64,000 bases of DNA from contig NZ_CP007174.1 of the NCBI RefSeq assembly GCF_000730285.1, forward strand, positions 2,418,001 through 2,482,000, written 5' to 3'. The DNA comes from Candidatus Nitrososphaera evergladensis SR1 (GTDB lineage Archaea > Thermoproteota > Nitrososphaeria > Nitrososphaerales > Nitrososphaeraceae). The position numbers were made by a program, and so were the translations under genes. Below are positions 1 through 8,595 of this stretch, in pieces; position 1 is the first letter of the stretch, and every line of letters begins with the position of its first letter. The notes beneath the pieces were generated by a model that had not been told where the DNA came from, did not search any database, and saw only the letters and a program-made list of their open reading frames with translations.

Positions 1-721
1 AGCCAATTTCCTCTACATGCTGAGAGGCGTCGAGCCGTCGGCTGAGGAGGCCAAGGTGATGGACATCTGCTTCATACTGCACGCCGAGCACAGCTTTAAC
101 GCATCCACTTTTGCGGCACGCGAGATATCGTCTACGAGGGCCAGCATGTACGCGGCAATAAGCGGCGCGGTGGGCGCGCTGTCCGGCGAACTGCACGGCG
201 GCGCAAACGTGCAGGTCATGAAGATGCTTTTAGAGATAGGCGACCCGGCAAACGTGGAAAAATGGGTTGCAAGCCGCCTGTCGTCGGGAGGCAGAATAAT
301 GGGCATGGGCCACGCAGTGTACCGCACCACGGATCCCCGCGCCGACATCCTCTCAAGGCTCTCAAAGGCGATTTCAAAGGAAAAGAACAACAAGTGGTTC
401 GAGATAACCGAGCGTGCCGAAAAGGCGACAAAGAAATGGATGCTTGAAAACAAAGGACAGGCAATCTATCCAAACGTGGACCTCTACAGCGCCTCAATAT
501 ACTACAGCATGGGAATCCCGATGGACCTCAACACACCGATATTTGCAATATCCAGGATATCAGGCTGGGCGTCGCACGTCATCGAGGAAAAGTTTGCAGA
601 GGCGGCACCCAAGCCGGCGCTCTACCGGCCAAAGGCAGTGTACATCGGCCGGTACTGCGGCCCTATGGGCTGCGAGTACGTCCCGCTTTCAGAGCGCAAA
701 CAACAGCAGCAGGTCGCCTAG
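1..721 (+). CDS. gltA: Citrate synthase, C-terminal part (cut by the left edge)
   Basis: Condenses acetyl-CoA and oxaloacetate to citrate in the cytoplasm. The reading frame is open from base 2, so the N-terminal portion lies outside the window; about 239 C-terminal residues are visible. Family motifs seen: HAEHSFNAST, ELHGGANV with a catalytic histidine, MGMGHAVYR with the second catalytic histidine, and NVDLYS with the catalytic aspartate. In thaumarchaea citrate synthase feeds 2-oxoglutarate and glutamate synthesis in an autotrophic metabolism (family knowledge, not shown here). Its TAG stop overlaps the stop of the convergent minus-strand gene in a CTAG at 718-721. Confidence 0.97.
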   Translation, partial: ANFLYMLRGVEPSAEEAKVMDICFILHAEHSFNASTFAAREISSTRASMYAAISGAVGALSGELHGGANVQVMKMLLEIGDPANVEKWVASRLSSGGRIMGMGHAVYRTTDPRADILSRLSKAISKEKNNKWFEITERAEKATKKWMLENKGQAIYPNVDLYSASIYYSMGIPMDLNTPIFAISRISGWASHVIEEKFAEAAPKPALYRPKAVYIGRYCGPMGCEYVPLSERKQQQQVA

Positions 722-1014
722 TTGCCGGCAACAGACCTTGCCTTCATCCACTCTCTTGCCCTGCGCTCTGCCATGTGCTTTTTCAGGATGATAAGCGCCA
801 TCTCGTAGAACGTGACGCCGTTTCTGCGCGACTGCATGTCTATCCATTTCAGGCCTTCTGCAAGCTCGGGATCTCCCTCGGCGCTGACTACGAGGTCGTC
901 AACAATCTTCATAAAGTTCTCGTCGTCGGCTTCGCTTGCAATCATGTCAGTAATGTCAGGTAGCCGGATAGCGTTTTGATGCCGCAGTTCAAGCAGTATT
1001 GACACACTGCACAT
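718..1014 (-). CDS. Small conserved hypothetical protein, mostly helical
   Basis: About 98 residues, predicted helical, rich in Met, Glu and Arg; no family recognised. The frame is open upstream to a TTG at 1053, and an internal ATG at 945 is also possible. I prefer the ATG at 1014 because an AT-rich stretch (GATTATTCG, about 1039-1046) lies near the position expected for a TATA box. The conserved-looking core is the last 70 residues, containing ENFMKIVDDLV and EMALIILKKHMAERRAREW. It is convergent with citrate synthase and overlaps it by 4 bases. Function unknown. Confidence 0.7.
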   Translation of the reverse strand: MCSVSILLELRHQNAIRLPDITDMIASEADDENFMKIVDDLVVSAEGDPELAEGLKWIDMQSRRNGVTFYEMALIILKKHMAERRAREWMKARSVAGN

Positions 1015-1116
1015 ATTATTTTGACACAAGCAGAAAAGCGAATAATCGAGCAAATGTTTGCAGAATACCGAAAATCATGCTCGATTTTGAAAATTTCGCA
1101 TTGCGCCTTCAAATAC

Positions 1117-1123
1117 TTAAATA
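1117..1123 (+). promoter_or_regulatory. Archaeal TATA box for the F420-type oxidoreductase transcript
   Basis: TTAAATA, about 27 bases before 1147. The predicted transcript start falls beside the first tiny leader ORF at 1143, which leaves a leader of about 50 bases before the main TTG start at 1198. Confidence 0.55.
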
Positions 1124-1142
1124 AGCCCCCGGTTTGATTTGT

Positions 1143-1201
1143 ATGTCAAATGGTTTCTGGGAATGAGGCGAGGGGCCCCGATGGAGGCTCTTGCTAATTG
1201 A
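1143..1201 (+). other. Two overlapping leader ORFs ending on the main gene's start codon
   Basis: ATG at 1143 encodes MSNGFWE and stops at 1166. ATG at 1163 overlaps that stop (ATGA) and encodes MRRGAPMEALAN, stopping at TGA 1199-1201. That stop overlaps the TTG start (1198-1200) of the oxidoreductase. A GGAGG at about 1183-1187 could serve as ribosome binding site for the main gene. The chain suggests translational coupling or a leader-peptide control, but chance cannot be excluded at this length. Confidence 0.35.
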
Positions 1202-2280
1202 GAATAAAGTTTGGTTTTACGCAGGGTCTCAACGTTGCAAGGCTTGGCCTTGACGAGACCCAGATCCTCACAGCAGCGCAGATGGCAGACAGGCTGGACT
1301 ATGACTCGGTGTGGGCGATGGACCACTCTAACGTGCCGCAGTGGAAGAACGCAGTGGTAAACGACGCCTGGCTCATGCTTGCAGCGATAGGCGCGGTGAC
1401 AAGAAACGTCGAGCTTGGGACGTGCGTCACCGACGCAATACGCAGGCACCCGTCCGCAATAGCGCTGTCGACGATTACGCTTGACAGGATAACAAACGGC
1501 AGGGGCGTGCTTGGCATCGGCGCCGGCGAGGCCCAGAACGTCGTCGACTTTGGAATCGAGTTTTCCAAGCCGGTCACGAAATTCAGGGAGCAGCTTGAAG
1601 TCATTGAAAAGCTCTTCGAGTCAGACCCGGACAACCGCGTCAACTACGAGGGCCAGTACTACAAGCTCGTAAACGCCTGCCTGCAGGCTGCAAGCGTCAG
1701 AAAGCCAAGGCCGCCCGTGTACATTGCCGCAGGCGCGCCAAAGACGCTTGAGCTGTGCGCCACGTACGGCGACGGATGGATCCCGATCGGCTACACGCCA
1801 GAATTGTTCAAGGCGCACGCCAGCATCATCAAGGATCACGCAAAGAGGCTCGGCCGCGACCTTTCAGGCTTCCAGTTTGCAAACGACGTCGACATTTACT
1901 TCTCCGAAGACGGCGAGGAGGCATGGAACAAGATGAAAAATGCAGTAAAGGTCAGCCTCTACAAGCCGGAGCTGCTAAAAGTGCACAACATCCCCCAGTC
2001 GTCCGAGTTTGACTTTCGCAAGTATTTCACAGAATACACGATGGACAAGCCGGAACTGATGGAGGCGATGAAAAAGGCAGCATTGCAGATCCCAGACAGC
2101 GTCGCCCGCACCGCCATAGGCGTCGGTTCACCCGATGACGTGATAGAGATGCTGGAGCGCTTTATCAAGGCAGGCACGAACCACTTTATCATCAGGTTCT
2201 GGGGAGACGGCTACTTTAAGAACATCGAGATGTTTGGCAAGAAGGTCATCCCCTACTTCCGCGACCAGGCACGCAAGTAG
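1198..2280 (+). CDS. LLM-class F420-dependent oxidoreductase (Mer-like)
   Basis: A 360-residue TIM-barrel flavin-dependent oxidoreductase of the bacterial-luciferase superfamily, close in pattern to coenzyme F420-dependent methylenetetrahydromethanopterin reductase. Visible features: N-terminal KFGFTQGLNVARL, the segment YDSVWAMDHSNVP, a central GRGVLGIGAGEAQN loop typical of F420/FMN phosphate binding, and PVYIAAGAPKTLELCATYGDGW. It is probably cytoplasmic and uses F420H2. The true substrate cannot be read from sequence, because many thaumarchaeal paralogues exist and are not necessarily C1 enzymes. The TTG start at 1198 directly follows an in-frame TAA, so it is the earliest possible start. 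The stop (TAG 2278-2280) abuts the stop of the convergent nuclease with no gap. Confidence 0.9.
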   Translation: MRIKFGFTQGLNVARLGLDETQILTAAQMADRLDYDSVWAMDHSNVPQWKNAVVNDAWLMLAAIGAVTRNVELGTCVTDAIRRHPSAIALSTITLDRITNGRGVLGIGAGEAQNVVDFGIEFSKPVTKFREQLEVIEKLFESDPDNRVNYEGQYYKLVNACLQAASVRKPRPPVYIAAGAPKTLELCATYGDGWIPIGYTPELFKAHASIIKDHAKRLGRDLSGFQFANDVDIYFSEDGEEAWNKMKNAVKVSLYKPELLKVHNIPQSSEFDFRKYFTEYTMDKPELMEAMKKAALQIPDSVARTAIGVGSPDDVIEMLERFIKAGTNHFIIRFWGDGYFKNIEMFGKKVIPYFRDQARK

Positions 2281-3318
2281 CTACGAAAAAGAGTCGAGCG
2301 ATACCGTCGCTCCTCTCTTGCTCTTCTTTTCATCATCATCGTTGTTTTCTACAGGTTCTGCGTCAAAGCCCATCTTTTTCAAAGACGTGGCAAACTCTTC
2401 TGCAAAGCCGTGAAAAGTATAGACCTTGTCAGGGGCGCACGCCTTGACGGCTTGTACAAGCTCCGAGTAGTCGCAGTGGTCGCTCATTGGAAACGCATAG
2501 TCAAGGCCCATCCTGTAGCGGTAGCCCGCGTCAAGGGCCCATCCGGAAAAGCCGACCGTGACTGCGCCGTACTTGCGCTTCATTTCCTGTACGAACGCGC
2601 TTCTCCCTGACATCAAAGGGGCAACCATTATCCACGGCTTGCTCTTTGAGAGGAGGCCGCGCTCTTCTGCCTCGGTGTGCGAGATCGCGTTTTTCAGGTC
2701 GACGCCAAGGTCCAGGTACACAGAGTTCATCTTGGCAACTGAATCATGGACGTACACTGGGTCCCAGTGGCCAAACAGCTTGGTCAGCAATTGCGCCTTG
2801 CCAAGTGCGTACCCCATCAGGATGACAGGTATCCCCATGTCATACATTTCAGATATGACCTTGTTGGTCCTGTGCGTGACTTCTTCGACTGCGGGAAACT
2901 TGTAGCCGGGCCGGCCAAAAGTGGACTCGATTATCAGCGTGCTTGCGTGAGGCATCTTCGCCGGCTTCATGAACGCCCGCTCGCGAATCGAAAGGTCGCC
3001 GGTGTAATAGACGTCCTTGTCGTTTATCAAAAGTCCGCGTGAGCCAAGTATGTGGCCCGTGTCGACAAGCGTAAAGCCGTCGTGTTCTTCTTCGCCTTCG
3101 ATGCTGTAGCCCCTTGCCCCTGCAAGAAGCGACGTTTCTTTTGAGACAATGAGGCGGGATTTGCTTTTCTTGCCCTTTCTGTGCATGTGGTCGATGTGGG
3201 CGTGGGAGACAAACGCATAGTCGCAGTCCGATGCGCGCGACGGGTCAAGCGCAATTGTGGTGCCATCCTTCTGGCGCACAGTTATTCCCGACTTGCCGTG
3301 AAATATCGAAGAAGGCAT
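2281..3318 (-). CDS. Metallo-beta-lactamase-fold nuclease of the beta-CASP type
   Basis: A 345-residue metal-dependent nuclease of the archaeal RNA-processing exonuclease group (CPSF/YSH1-like, short form). The zinc motif HAHIDH is at about residue 39, followed by other metal ligands in TGHILGSRG and YYTGDLS. Further on are IIESTFGRPG, MGYALGKAQ, the late histidine motif MSDHCDYSE and a terminal TFHGFAEEFA. The family acts on RNA 3' ends or, in bacterial relatives, beside DNA ligases; no ligase is next door here. The C-terminus has an acidic/basic tail (NNDDDEKKSKR). It is transcribed divergently from purN and convergently with the oxidoreductase. Confidence 0.85.
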   Translation of the reverse strand: MPSSIFHGKSGITVRQKDGTTIALDPSRASDCDYAFVSHAHIDHMHRKGKKSKSRLIVSKETSLLAGARGYSIEGEEEHDGFTLVDTGHILGSRGLLINDKDVYYTGDLSIRERAFMKPAKMPHASTLIIESTFGRPGYKFPAVEEVTHRTNKVISEMYDMGIPVILMGYALGKAQLLTKLFGHWDPVYVHDSVAKMNSVYLDLGVDLKNAISHTEAEERGLLSKSKPWIMVAPLMSGRSAFVQEMKRKYGAVTVGFSGWALDAGYRYRMGLDYAFPMSDHCDYSELVQAVKACAPDKVYTFHGFAEEFATSLKKMGFDAEPVENNDDDEKKSKRGATVSLDSFS

Positions 3319-3347
3319 CCCGAGCTGTCATGCCTAGATTGAATTGC

Positions 3348-3379
3348 TATTTTAACATTTATCTAGAGACGTTTAAGAA
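3348..3379. promoter_or_regulatory. Divergent promoter region between the beta-CASP nuclease and purN
   Basis: On the plus strand TTTAAGAA (3372-3379) sits about 28 bases before the TTG start of purN at 3404, consistent with a leaderless transcript. On the minus strand TTAAAATA (3348-3355) sits about 33 bases before the nuclease ATG at 3318. Confidence 0.6.
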
Positions 3380-3403
3380 TGGGCCGCGCCGACGCATATT
3401 TGC

Positions 3404-4024
3404 TTGACGACTAACCTCGGCATACTCATCTCCGGCAGGGGAAGCAATATGGACGCCATTCTGGCAGCGATAAAGGCGGGGAGGATACCAAGCGCCAGGC
3501 CGCGAATCGTAATTTCAAACAAGCCCGATGCAGCAGGGTTAAAGACTGCATCGGAAAAGTACGGCGTACCTACAAAGGTCATACCATCAGAAGGACTGAA
3601 GGGATGGGACTATGACAAAAAACTGGTCGCCGCCCTTGAGGAAGCGGGCGTCACGCCGGAGAACGGCCTTGTGTGCCTTGCAGGGTTTATGCGCATAATC
3701 AGCCCCGAGTTTGTCAGGCATTTCAAGATGCGGATACTGAACATCCACCCCGCGCTCCTGCCGTCTTTTCCCGGCCTGCACGCGCAGAGGCAGGCAGTAG
3801 ACTATGGAGTAAAAGTATCAGGGTGCACGGTGCATTTCGTGGACGAAGGCGTCGACTCGGGCCCTGTCATACTGCAGAGGACGGTGCCGGTGATGGAAGG
3901 CGACACCGAAGAGACGCTGAGCGCAAGGATACTGGAGCAGGAGCACCAGGCATACCAGGAGGCTGTCAGGCTGTTTGCAGAAGGGCGCCTGAAGGTGGAA
4001 GGCCGCAAGGTACGCGTGCTATGA
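3404..4024 (+). CDS. purN: Phosphoribosylglycinamide formyltransferase (GART)
   Basis: Transfers a formyl group from 10-formyl-tetrahydrofolate (or the archaeal equivalent) to GAR, step 3 of purine synthesis. 206 residues, the normal family length. Visible: N-terminal ILISGRGSNMDAIL (phosphoribosyl binding), catalytic Asn-His in ILNIHPALLPSFPG, and the catalytic Asp in HFVDEGVDSGPVI. The TTG start is chosen because the protein begins correctly there and a TATA box lies at the leaderless distance. The 3' end overlaps the convergent MFS gene by 6 bases. purB lies in the same window (13.7 kb) but is not linked. Confidence 0.97.
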   Translation: MTTNLGILISGRGSNMDAILAAIKAGRIPSARPRIVISNKPDAAGLKTASEKYGVPTKVIPSEGLKGWDYDKKLVAALEEAGVTPENGLVCLAGFMRIISPEFVRHFKMRILNIHPALLPSFPGLHAQRQAVDYGVKVSGCTVHFVDEGVDSGPVILQRTVPVMEGDTEETLSARILEQEHQAYQEAVRLFAEGRLKVEGRKVRVL

Positions 4025-5167
4025 GCTATTGTTGTTTTTCCTGATGGTTACCATTATTGCGCCTGCCAAGGCTGCACCTATCACCGAAAACGCAAGGTAA
4101 GGGCTTGCAGGACCAAACGCGTCTGACGACAGGCCGACCCCCACGGGCCCCACGGTCCACCCTGCGCCAAAGAGCGCCTCGTAGATTCCAAGCTTGGTCC
4201 CCATCTTTTCCACCGGCGCGTTCTTGGTCACGAAATTGAACGTGACAGGATAGAATATGCTGGTTGCGACGCCGGCAAGCACGAGCGCTATTGCAAACGA
4301 CCACACCGACGCAAAGGCAAACGAGATAGCCATGCTGGCGGCCATCACCGCAACGGCTGCGGCAAGCGCGGCCCTGCCCCTGCCTGCCATGAGCCGTACA
4401 AACGGCAGGGTCGCAAACCGGGCCATCCCAAACACGAAAAACAAGAGCTCGATATTCTGGTCGGTGATGGACGCGGCCTTCATGTACGCAGGGTATATCG
4501 CTATCAGGACGCCAAACGTGACGGCGTAATAGAGCACGACGGCGCTTACCGTAGGCATCGATGCCACTTCGTGCTTCAAGTCGCCAAGCCGGAGAAGCCT
4601 GTGCCTTTCGACCTGTACGGGCCGGCCGTGCCTAAGCAAGAAAAACGAGGGGACAAGCGCAAGCGATATCGCCAGCGCCGATAGCTCAAACAGGACGCGG
4701 TAATCGAAATGCTCCAGGACCACCTTTCCAATCAGAGGTCCGGTCATAAAGCCTCCCACCCATGCTGCCGTAAAGAGCGCTATCCACTTGACGCGCTTGT
4801 CGGAAGGCGCGGTAGTGGATATTATCGCCTCGGCCGACGGCCAGAAAAACGCGTGGGCAATCCCGGAGAGGCCCCGGAACGCAGTCGCGCCAGCCACAGA
4901 TGTGACCTCTGACAGCATGAATATCGCAAAGGCGTTTAGCGAAACGCCCAGAATGAGCAGGTATGCCTTGTTGGTCCTGTCAAGCAGCATCCCGCCAAAG
5001 AGCGGCACCACCATGTATGGCAAATAGTTGGCAAGGCCGATGACTCCCACCTCGGAAAAGTTGGCGCCAAGCTCCTCCTTGGCAAACACCGGCACTATCG
5101 GCGAGTGCATCCCGTACGCAATGCCCACGATTGCGGCGCAGGCTGCGACAAAGAGGATTGGCTTCAT
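4019..5167 (-). CDS. Major facilitator superfamily transporter
   Basis: About 382 residues with roughly 12 hydrophobic segments, an integral membrane carrier. The loop LDRTNKAYLL after helix 2 matches the MFS motif-A position, and GIYEALFGAGWTVGPVGVG resembles a C-terminal-half motif. Substrate unknown; drug, sugar or siderophore exporters look similar. The open frame extends to 5278, but the upstream 37 codons lie in the methyltransferase. The ATG at 5167 has GGTGAT at 5175-5180, seven bases upstream, and follows the methyltransferase stop by about 22 bases. The two genes therefore form an operon. Confidence 0.88.
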   Translation of the reverse strand: MKPILFVAACAAIVGIAYGMHSPIVPVFAKEELGANFSEVGVIGLANYLPYMVVPLFGGMLLDRTNKAYLLILGVSLNAFAIFMLSEVTSVAGATAFRGLSGIAHAFFWPSAEAIISTTAPSDKRVKWIALFTAAWVGGFMTGPLIGKVVLEHFDYRVLFELSALAISLALVPSFFLLRHGRPVQVERHRLLRLGDLKHEVASMPTVSAVVLYYAVTFGVLIAIYPAYMKAASITDQNIELLFFVFGMARFATLPFVRLMAGRGRAALAAAVAVMAASMAISFAFASVWSFAIALVLAGVATSIFYPVTFNFVTKNAPVEKMGTKLGIYEALFGAGWTVGPVGVGLSSDAFGPASPYLAFSVIGAALAGAIMVTIRKNNNSS

Positions 5168-5189
5168 TTGGGCGATCACCGCCGCGTTA

Positions 5190-5891
5190 TTATTTGTAGG
5201 CGGCCACCATGATGGCGCCGTCCAGCATTCCCTTGTCAAAAACCACCTTTGAAAATTTCTCGGCAAGCATCGCTTCAAGCTCTGAATTTTTTGGCCACCG
5301 CAGAAACGTGCCGTACAGCGTCGTAAATTTCAGCCCTGGCTTGCCGGCGGCCATGTACGCAAAAATCCCAAGGAAGTGCTTCAGGTAGGTGGCGACCATC
5401 CAGCGCTTGAATGCGCCGTCCGGCTTGCCAAGGTCGACGATTATGAGCCGGCCTCCCGGCACAAGGACGCGGTGCATCTCGGCTATTGCCTTTCTCAGGT
5501 CGATTGCGTCCCGGAGCGAATAGCCGCACAGGACCGCGTCAAAAGTGTCGTCCTGAAACGGCATGTGCTCAAATATGCCCGATGAAAGCGACGGCCTGTA
5601 CGCGCCTGCAAAAAACGTGCGCGTGTTTGCAAGCATCTCTGGCAGCGGGTCGTACATCACAATCCTTGCGTTTCCGCCTGCTTCTGCAAGAGCGACCCTT
5701 GACATGTTGCCAAAGCCCGAGCCGGCGTCAAGCACGAGGTTTTCTGGCATAACCCTCCCCTTTATCGCATGGTGGCGGTATTCCTCGTCCTTGCCAAGCG
5801 AAATCACGCGGTTGACCTTGTTGTACACCGGGACTATGGAGCGTAGCACTTCAATGACTTCAGGCCAGTACTGGCTCCCAAGCCCTGACAA
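5190..5891 (-). CDS. Class I SAM-dependent methyltransferase, UbiE/COQ5-like
   Basis: About 233 residues. SAM-binding motif I is LVLDAGSGFGNMSR, with the acidic motif IVMYDPLPEML and the UbiE-type motifs YNKVNRVISLG and GYSLRDAIDLRKA. The latter two are characteristic of quinone-ring C-methylation (demethylmenaquinone methyltransferase), so a role in respiratory quinone synthesis is reasonable but not certain. The frame is open far upstream over the helicase start. A TTG at 5891 gives the correct N-terminus, and AT-rich promoter sequence lies 25-34 bases upstream. It is the first gene of an operon with the MFS transporter. Confidence 0.82.
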   Translation of the reverse strand: MSGLGSQYWPEVIEVLRSIVPVYNKVNRVISLGKDEEYRHHAIKGRVMPENLVLDAGSGFGNMSRVALAEAGGNARIVMYDPLPEMLANTRTFFAGAYRPSLSSGIFEHMPFQDDTFDAVLCGYSLRDAIDLRKAIAEMHRVLVPGGRLIIVDLGKPDGAFKRWMVATYLKHFLGIFAYMAAGKPGLKFTTLYGTFLRWPKNSELEAMLAEKFSKVVFDKGMLDGAIMVAAYK

Positions 5892-5911
5892 ATTGCAGCA
5901 GAGATGCGGGA

Positions 5912-5928
5912 TGTTATTATTGTATATA
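5912..5928. promoter_or_regulatory. Shared AT-rich promoter of the divergent methyltransferase and helicase
   Basis: Contains TATATA (5923-5928) and ATTATT (5916-5921). Read on the minus strand it lies 25-34 bases before the methyltransferase TTG (5891). Read on the plus strand it places a transcript start near 5953, just before the helicase GTG at 5967. One AT-rich element seems to serve both directions. Confidence 0.45.
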
Positions 5929-5966
5929 GCGGAAGGCAATTTAGCCAGGAGCAACAAGACGCAGGC

Positions 5967-8549
5967 GTGGCAAACAACAGCAGCTATCGCTGCCCGAAAT
6001 GCAGCTCGCCCCATTCGGTGGGCGCAGACAGGATATTTGACGGGCGGCTGATGTTCCGGTGCGCAAGGTGCAAGATCTGCGCAATTGTACAGTCTTCCAC
6101 AAGCACCGACGAGTCGTACCTGGAGTTCCTTGACAAGTGCGAAGACGGCGGCGGAGCGGCCACGACCGACGACCTCCGGCTCTTGATGGAGCAAGAGAAG
6201 ATAATCAGGCCAAAGAAGGAGATAGACGCGTTTCTTGCAGGGCTGGAAGGCAAGGACCCGCTTTTAGAAGAGGTGCTGCGCTCTGACCGGGACTATGTAG
6301 TTGATTTCAGGTCACTTGAGGAGCCACCGCCGGAGTACGGGAATGACGTCAATAGTATGCCAGTCGACGAGGGCATTATCAGCGTCCTAAAGGCAAAGGG
6401 CATTGAAAAATTGTACAAATTCCAGGAGGAGGCCATAAAAAAGATCCTGCAGGGAAACGACGTCGTCATCACGGCGCCCACCGCCTCCGGCAAGACGGAG
6501 GCTTTTTGCATACCCATCCTGCAAAAGATAGCGGAGGAAGTCTCGCGCTTTGGGTCGCTCCGTGCTGGCGAGCGCGGAAAGATAATGGCGATTTTCGTGT
6601 ACCCGACAAAGGCCCTTGGCCGCGACCAGATGCCCAAGATAACCGAGCTTGCCGAGCCACTTGGCGTGCGCGCGGCTGTCCTTGACGGCGACACACCAGA
6701 CACAGAGCGCGCAAGGGTCCTTGAATCTCCGCCTGACATCATCGTCACCAACTTTGACGTCATACACTACCACATGATGCACAGGACGAAATTCTCAAGA
6801 GCGTTAAGGACGGCCAAGTTCCTTGTAGTTGACGAGGCGCACGTCTACACCGGCGTCTTTGGGGCAAACGTGCACCACATCATCGCAAGGCTAGAGCGGC
6901 TTGCTAGCAGCAAGATGCAGATAGCCGCCGCGTCTGCAACGCTTCCAAACGCGGCTGACTTTTGCAAGGCGCTCTTTGGCAGGGAGATGCAGGCAATCAA
7001 GGGAAGGGGAAGGCGGGGCAGGGTCAACCTTGCAATAATATTTCCGTCCCTGCGGTCGCACCGCTCCCTTGCACTTGACATTTTAAAGGAAGCAGCAGCA
7101 AAGGGCAAACACAGGACAATTGCGTTTTCAAACTCACACCTTGGCTCCGAACTGCTGGCGTTTTACGCGGCAAGGCAGGGCGTGTCGATAAGGGTGCACA
7201 GGGCCGGCCTGACTGCGTCTGCAAGGGCAGGCGTGGAGGAGATGTTCAAGTCCGGCAAGCTGTCCGCGATATCTGCCACCCCTACTCTGGAACTTGGGAT
7301 TGACATTGGCGACGTCGACGCCATCGTCTCAAACATCGTCCCCGTCAACCGCCTCGTGCAGAGGATAGGAAGGGCCGCGCGTAGGGGCCAGGAGGGGTAC
7401 GCGTTTTTGGCGCTTGGAAACGACCCCATAAGCCAGTACTACAAGTCGCACCCCGACGATTACCTGTCCGACCAGGAATTTGCTTACACCGACCCGGAAA
7501 ACCCGTTTGTAAAAGAGTTTCAAATATTGGCTATGGCGTGCGACAGGCCCGTATCGATGGCCGAGTCAAAAGGCGCGTGGGACACCGTGCAAAAGCTCGT
7601 CTCAAGGGGGCTTTTGAGCCTCGAAAAAGAGCGCTTTGTGCCCGATTTCAAAAAGGCGATGGCAGTTTTAAACAGCTACAGCATACGCGGGATTGGAAGC
7701 AGGGTCGACATCAAGCTTGCAGGCAAAATAATCGGCGACAGGTCGCTACCGCAGGCACTTGAAGAGCTGCACCAGGACGCCATCTACTTTCTTGCAGGCA
7801 GGCGCTACCGCGTCAAAGCTTTGCACTTTGAGCGCGACAGGCAGCCGTACGCGGAACTAGAAGCAATACCGTACGACTATCCGTACTACACCAAGGCGCT
7901 CACCGACGAGTGGCCGTCGATACTTGAAGTGCACGAGCGAAAGAAGGTGTTTGGAATCGAAGTCGCATACTGCTCTTTGAAGATACAAAAGAGAGTGCTT
8001 GGCTACGCCAACGTCGAGATAGGCCAGGAAGCGGCACAGGGCAAGACAAAGGTGATGTTTGACCAGCCGCTCGAATACGAATTTTTTACTAAAGGGTTTG
8101 TGTTCCGCGCGCCAAGGCCGGAAGAGACGATGTCAAAGGCGGATGACGAAGAGTACGTGGAAATGAGCGCGTTCCACGCGTCAGAGCACGTCATAATAGA
8201 GGGGAGCGCCATGATAACGGGGGGCGCGTCGCAGGACCTTGGCGGCATCTCGCTTGGGTCGTCAGGCCTCATATTCGTGTACGACGGAAGCATTGGCGGA
8301 AACGGCGCAAGCAAGGTGCTGTATGACCGGCTGGACAAGGCGCTTGGCAGGGCGCTCCGCATACTGTCAGAATGCCCATGCACGAGCGAGAGCGGCTGTC
8401 CCAGGTGCACCTACTCGTACAGGTGCGGCAACAACAACGAATACCTGCACAAGGCGGCCGCCATCGAGGTCATGAACCGCGCGGTGGAAGGCGAGGCAAC
8501 CAAAATAGGGGATGACGAGGAAATACAGGGCGACCGTGCCCTGGTTTAG
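5967..8549 (+). CDS. DEAD/DEAH helicase of the MrfA/YprA type with C-terminal DUF1998 zinc domain
   Basis: About 860 residues. The order is: an N-terminal zinc ribbon (CPKC and CARCKIC), helicase domain 1 with Walker A APTASGKTEA and Walker B VVDEAHVYTG, motif III SATLP, helicase domain 2 with RIGRAARRGQEG (motif VI), then a C-terminal DUF1998-type cysteine cluster (CPCTSESGCPRC, SYRCGN). Relatives such as Bacillus MrfA are 3'-5' DNA helicases in repair. An upstream ATG at 5904 is in frame. I prefer the GTG at 5967 because the promoter (5923-5928) would place transcription start after 5904. Transcribed divergently from the UbiE-like gene. Confidence 0.9.
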   Translation: MANNSSYRCPKCSSPHSVGADRIFDGRLMFRCARCKICAIVQSSTSTDESYLEFLDKCEDGGGAATTDDLRLLMEQEKIIRPKKEIDAFLAGLEGKDPLLEEVLRSDRDYVVDFRSLEEPPPEYGNDVNSMPVDEGIISVLKAKGIEKLYKFQEEAIKKILQGNDVVITAPTASGKTEAFCIPILQKIAEEVSRFGSLRAGERGKIMAIFVYPTKALGRDQMPKITELAEPLGVRAAVLDGDTPDTERARVLESPPDIIVTNFDVIHYHMMHRTKFSRALRTAKFLVVDEAHVYTGVFGANVHHIIARLERLASSKMQIAAASATLPNAADFCKALFGREMQAIKGRGRRGRVNLAIIFPSLRSHRSLALDILKEAAAKGKHRTIAFSNSHLGSELLAFYAARQGVSIRVHRAGLTASARAGVEEMFKSGKLSAISATPTLELGIDIGDVDAIVSNIVPVNRLVQRIGRAARRGQEGYAFLALGNDPISQYYKSHPDDYLSDQEFAYTDPENPFVKEFQILAMACDRPVSMAESKGAWDTVQKLVSRGLLSLEKERFVPDFKKAMAVLNSYSIRGIGSRVDIKLAGKIIGDRSLPQALEELHQDAIYFLAGRRYRVKALHFERDRQPYAELEAIPYDYPYYTKALTDEWPSILEVHERKKVFGIEVAYCSLKIQKRVLGYANVEIGQEAAQGKTKVMFDQPLEYEFFTKGFVFRAPRPEETMSKADDEEYVEMSAFHASEHVIIEGSAMITGGASQDLGGISLGSSGLIFVYDGSIGGNGASKVLYDRLDKALGRALRILSECPCTSESGCPRCTYSYRCGNNNEYLHKAAAIEVMNRAVEGEATKIGDDEEIQGDRALV

Positions 8550-8556
8550 GTAAACG

Positions 8557-8564
8557 TTTAAGAA
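8557..8564 (+). promoter_or_regulatory. TATA box of the topoisomerase IB gene
   Basis: TTTAAGAA, about 35 bases before the ATG at 8596, giving a very short leader without an obvious ribosome binding site. Confidence 0.55.
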
Positions 8565-8595
8565 TAGATAAGCGCGCTTCTTCAATAAATTACAC

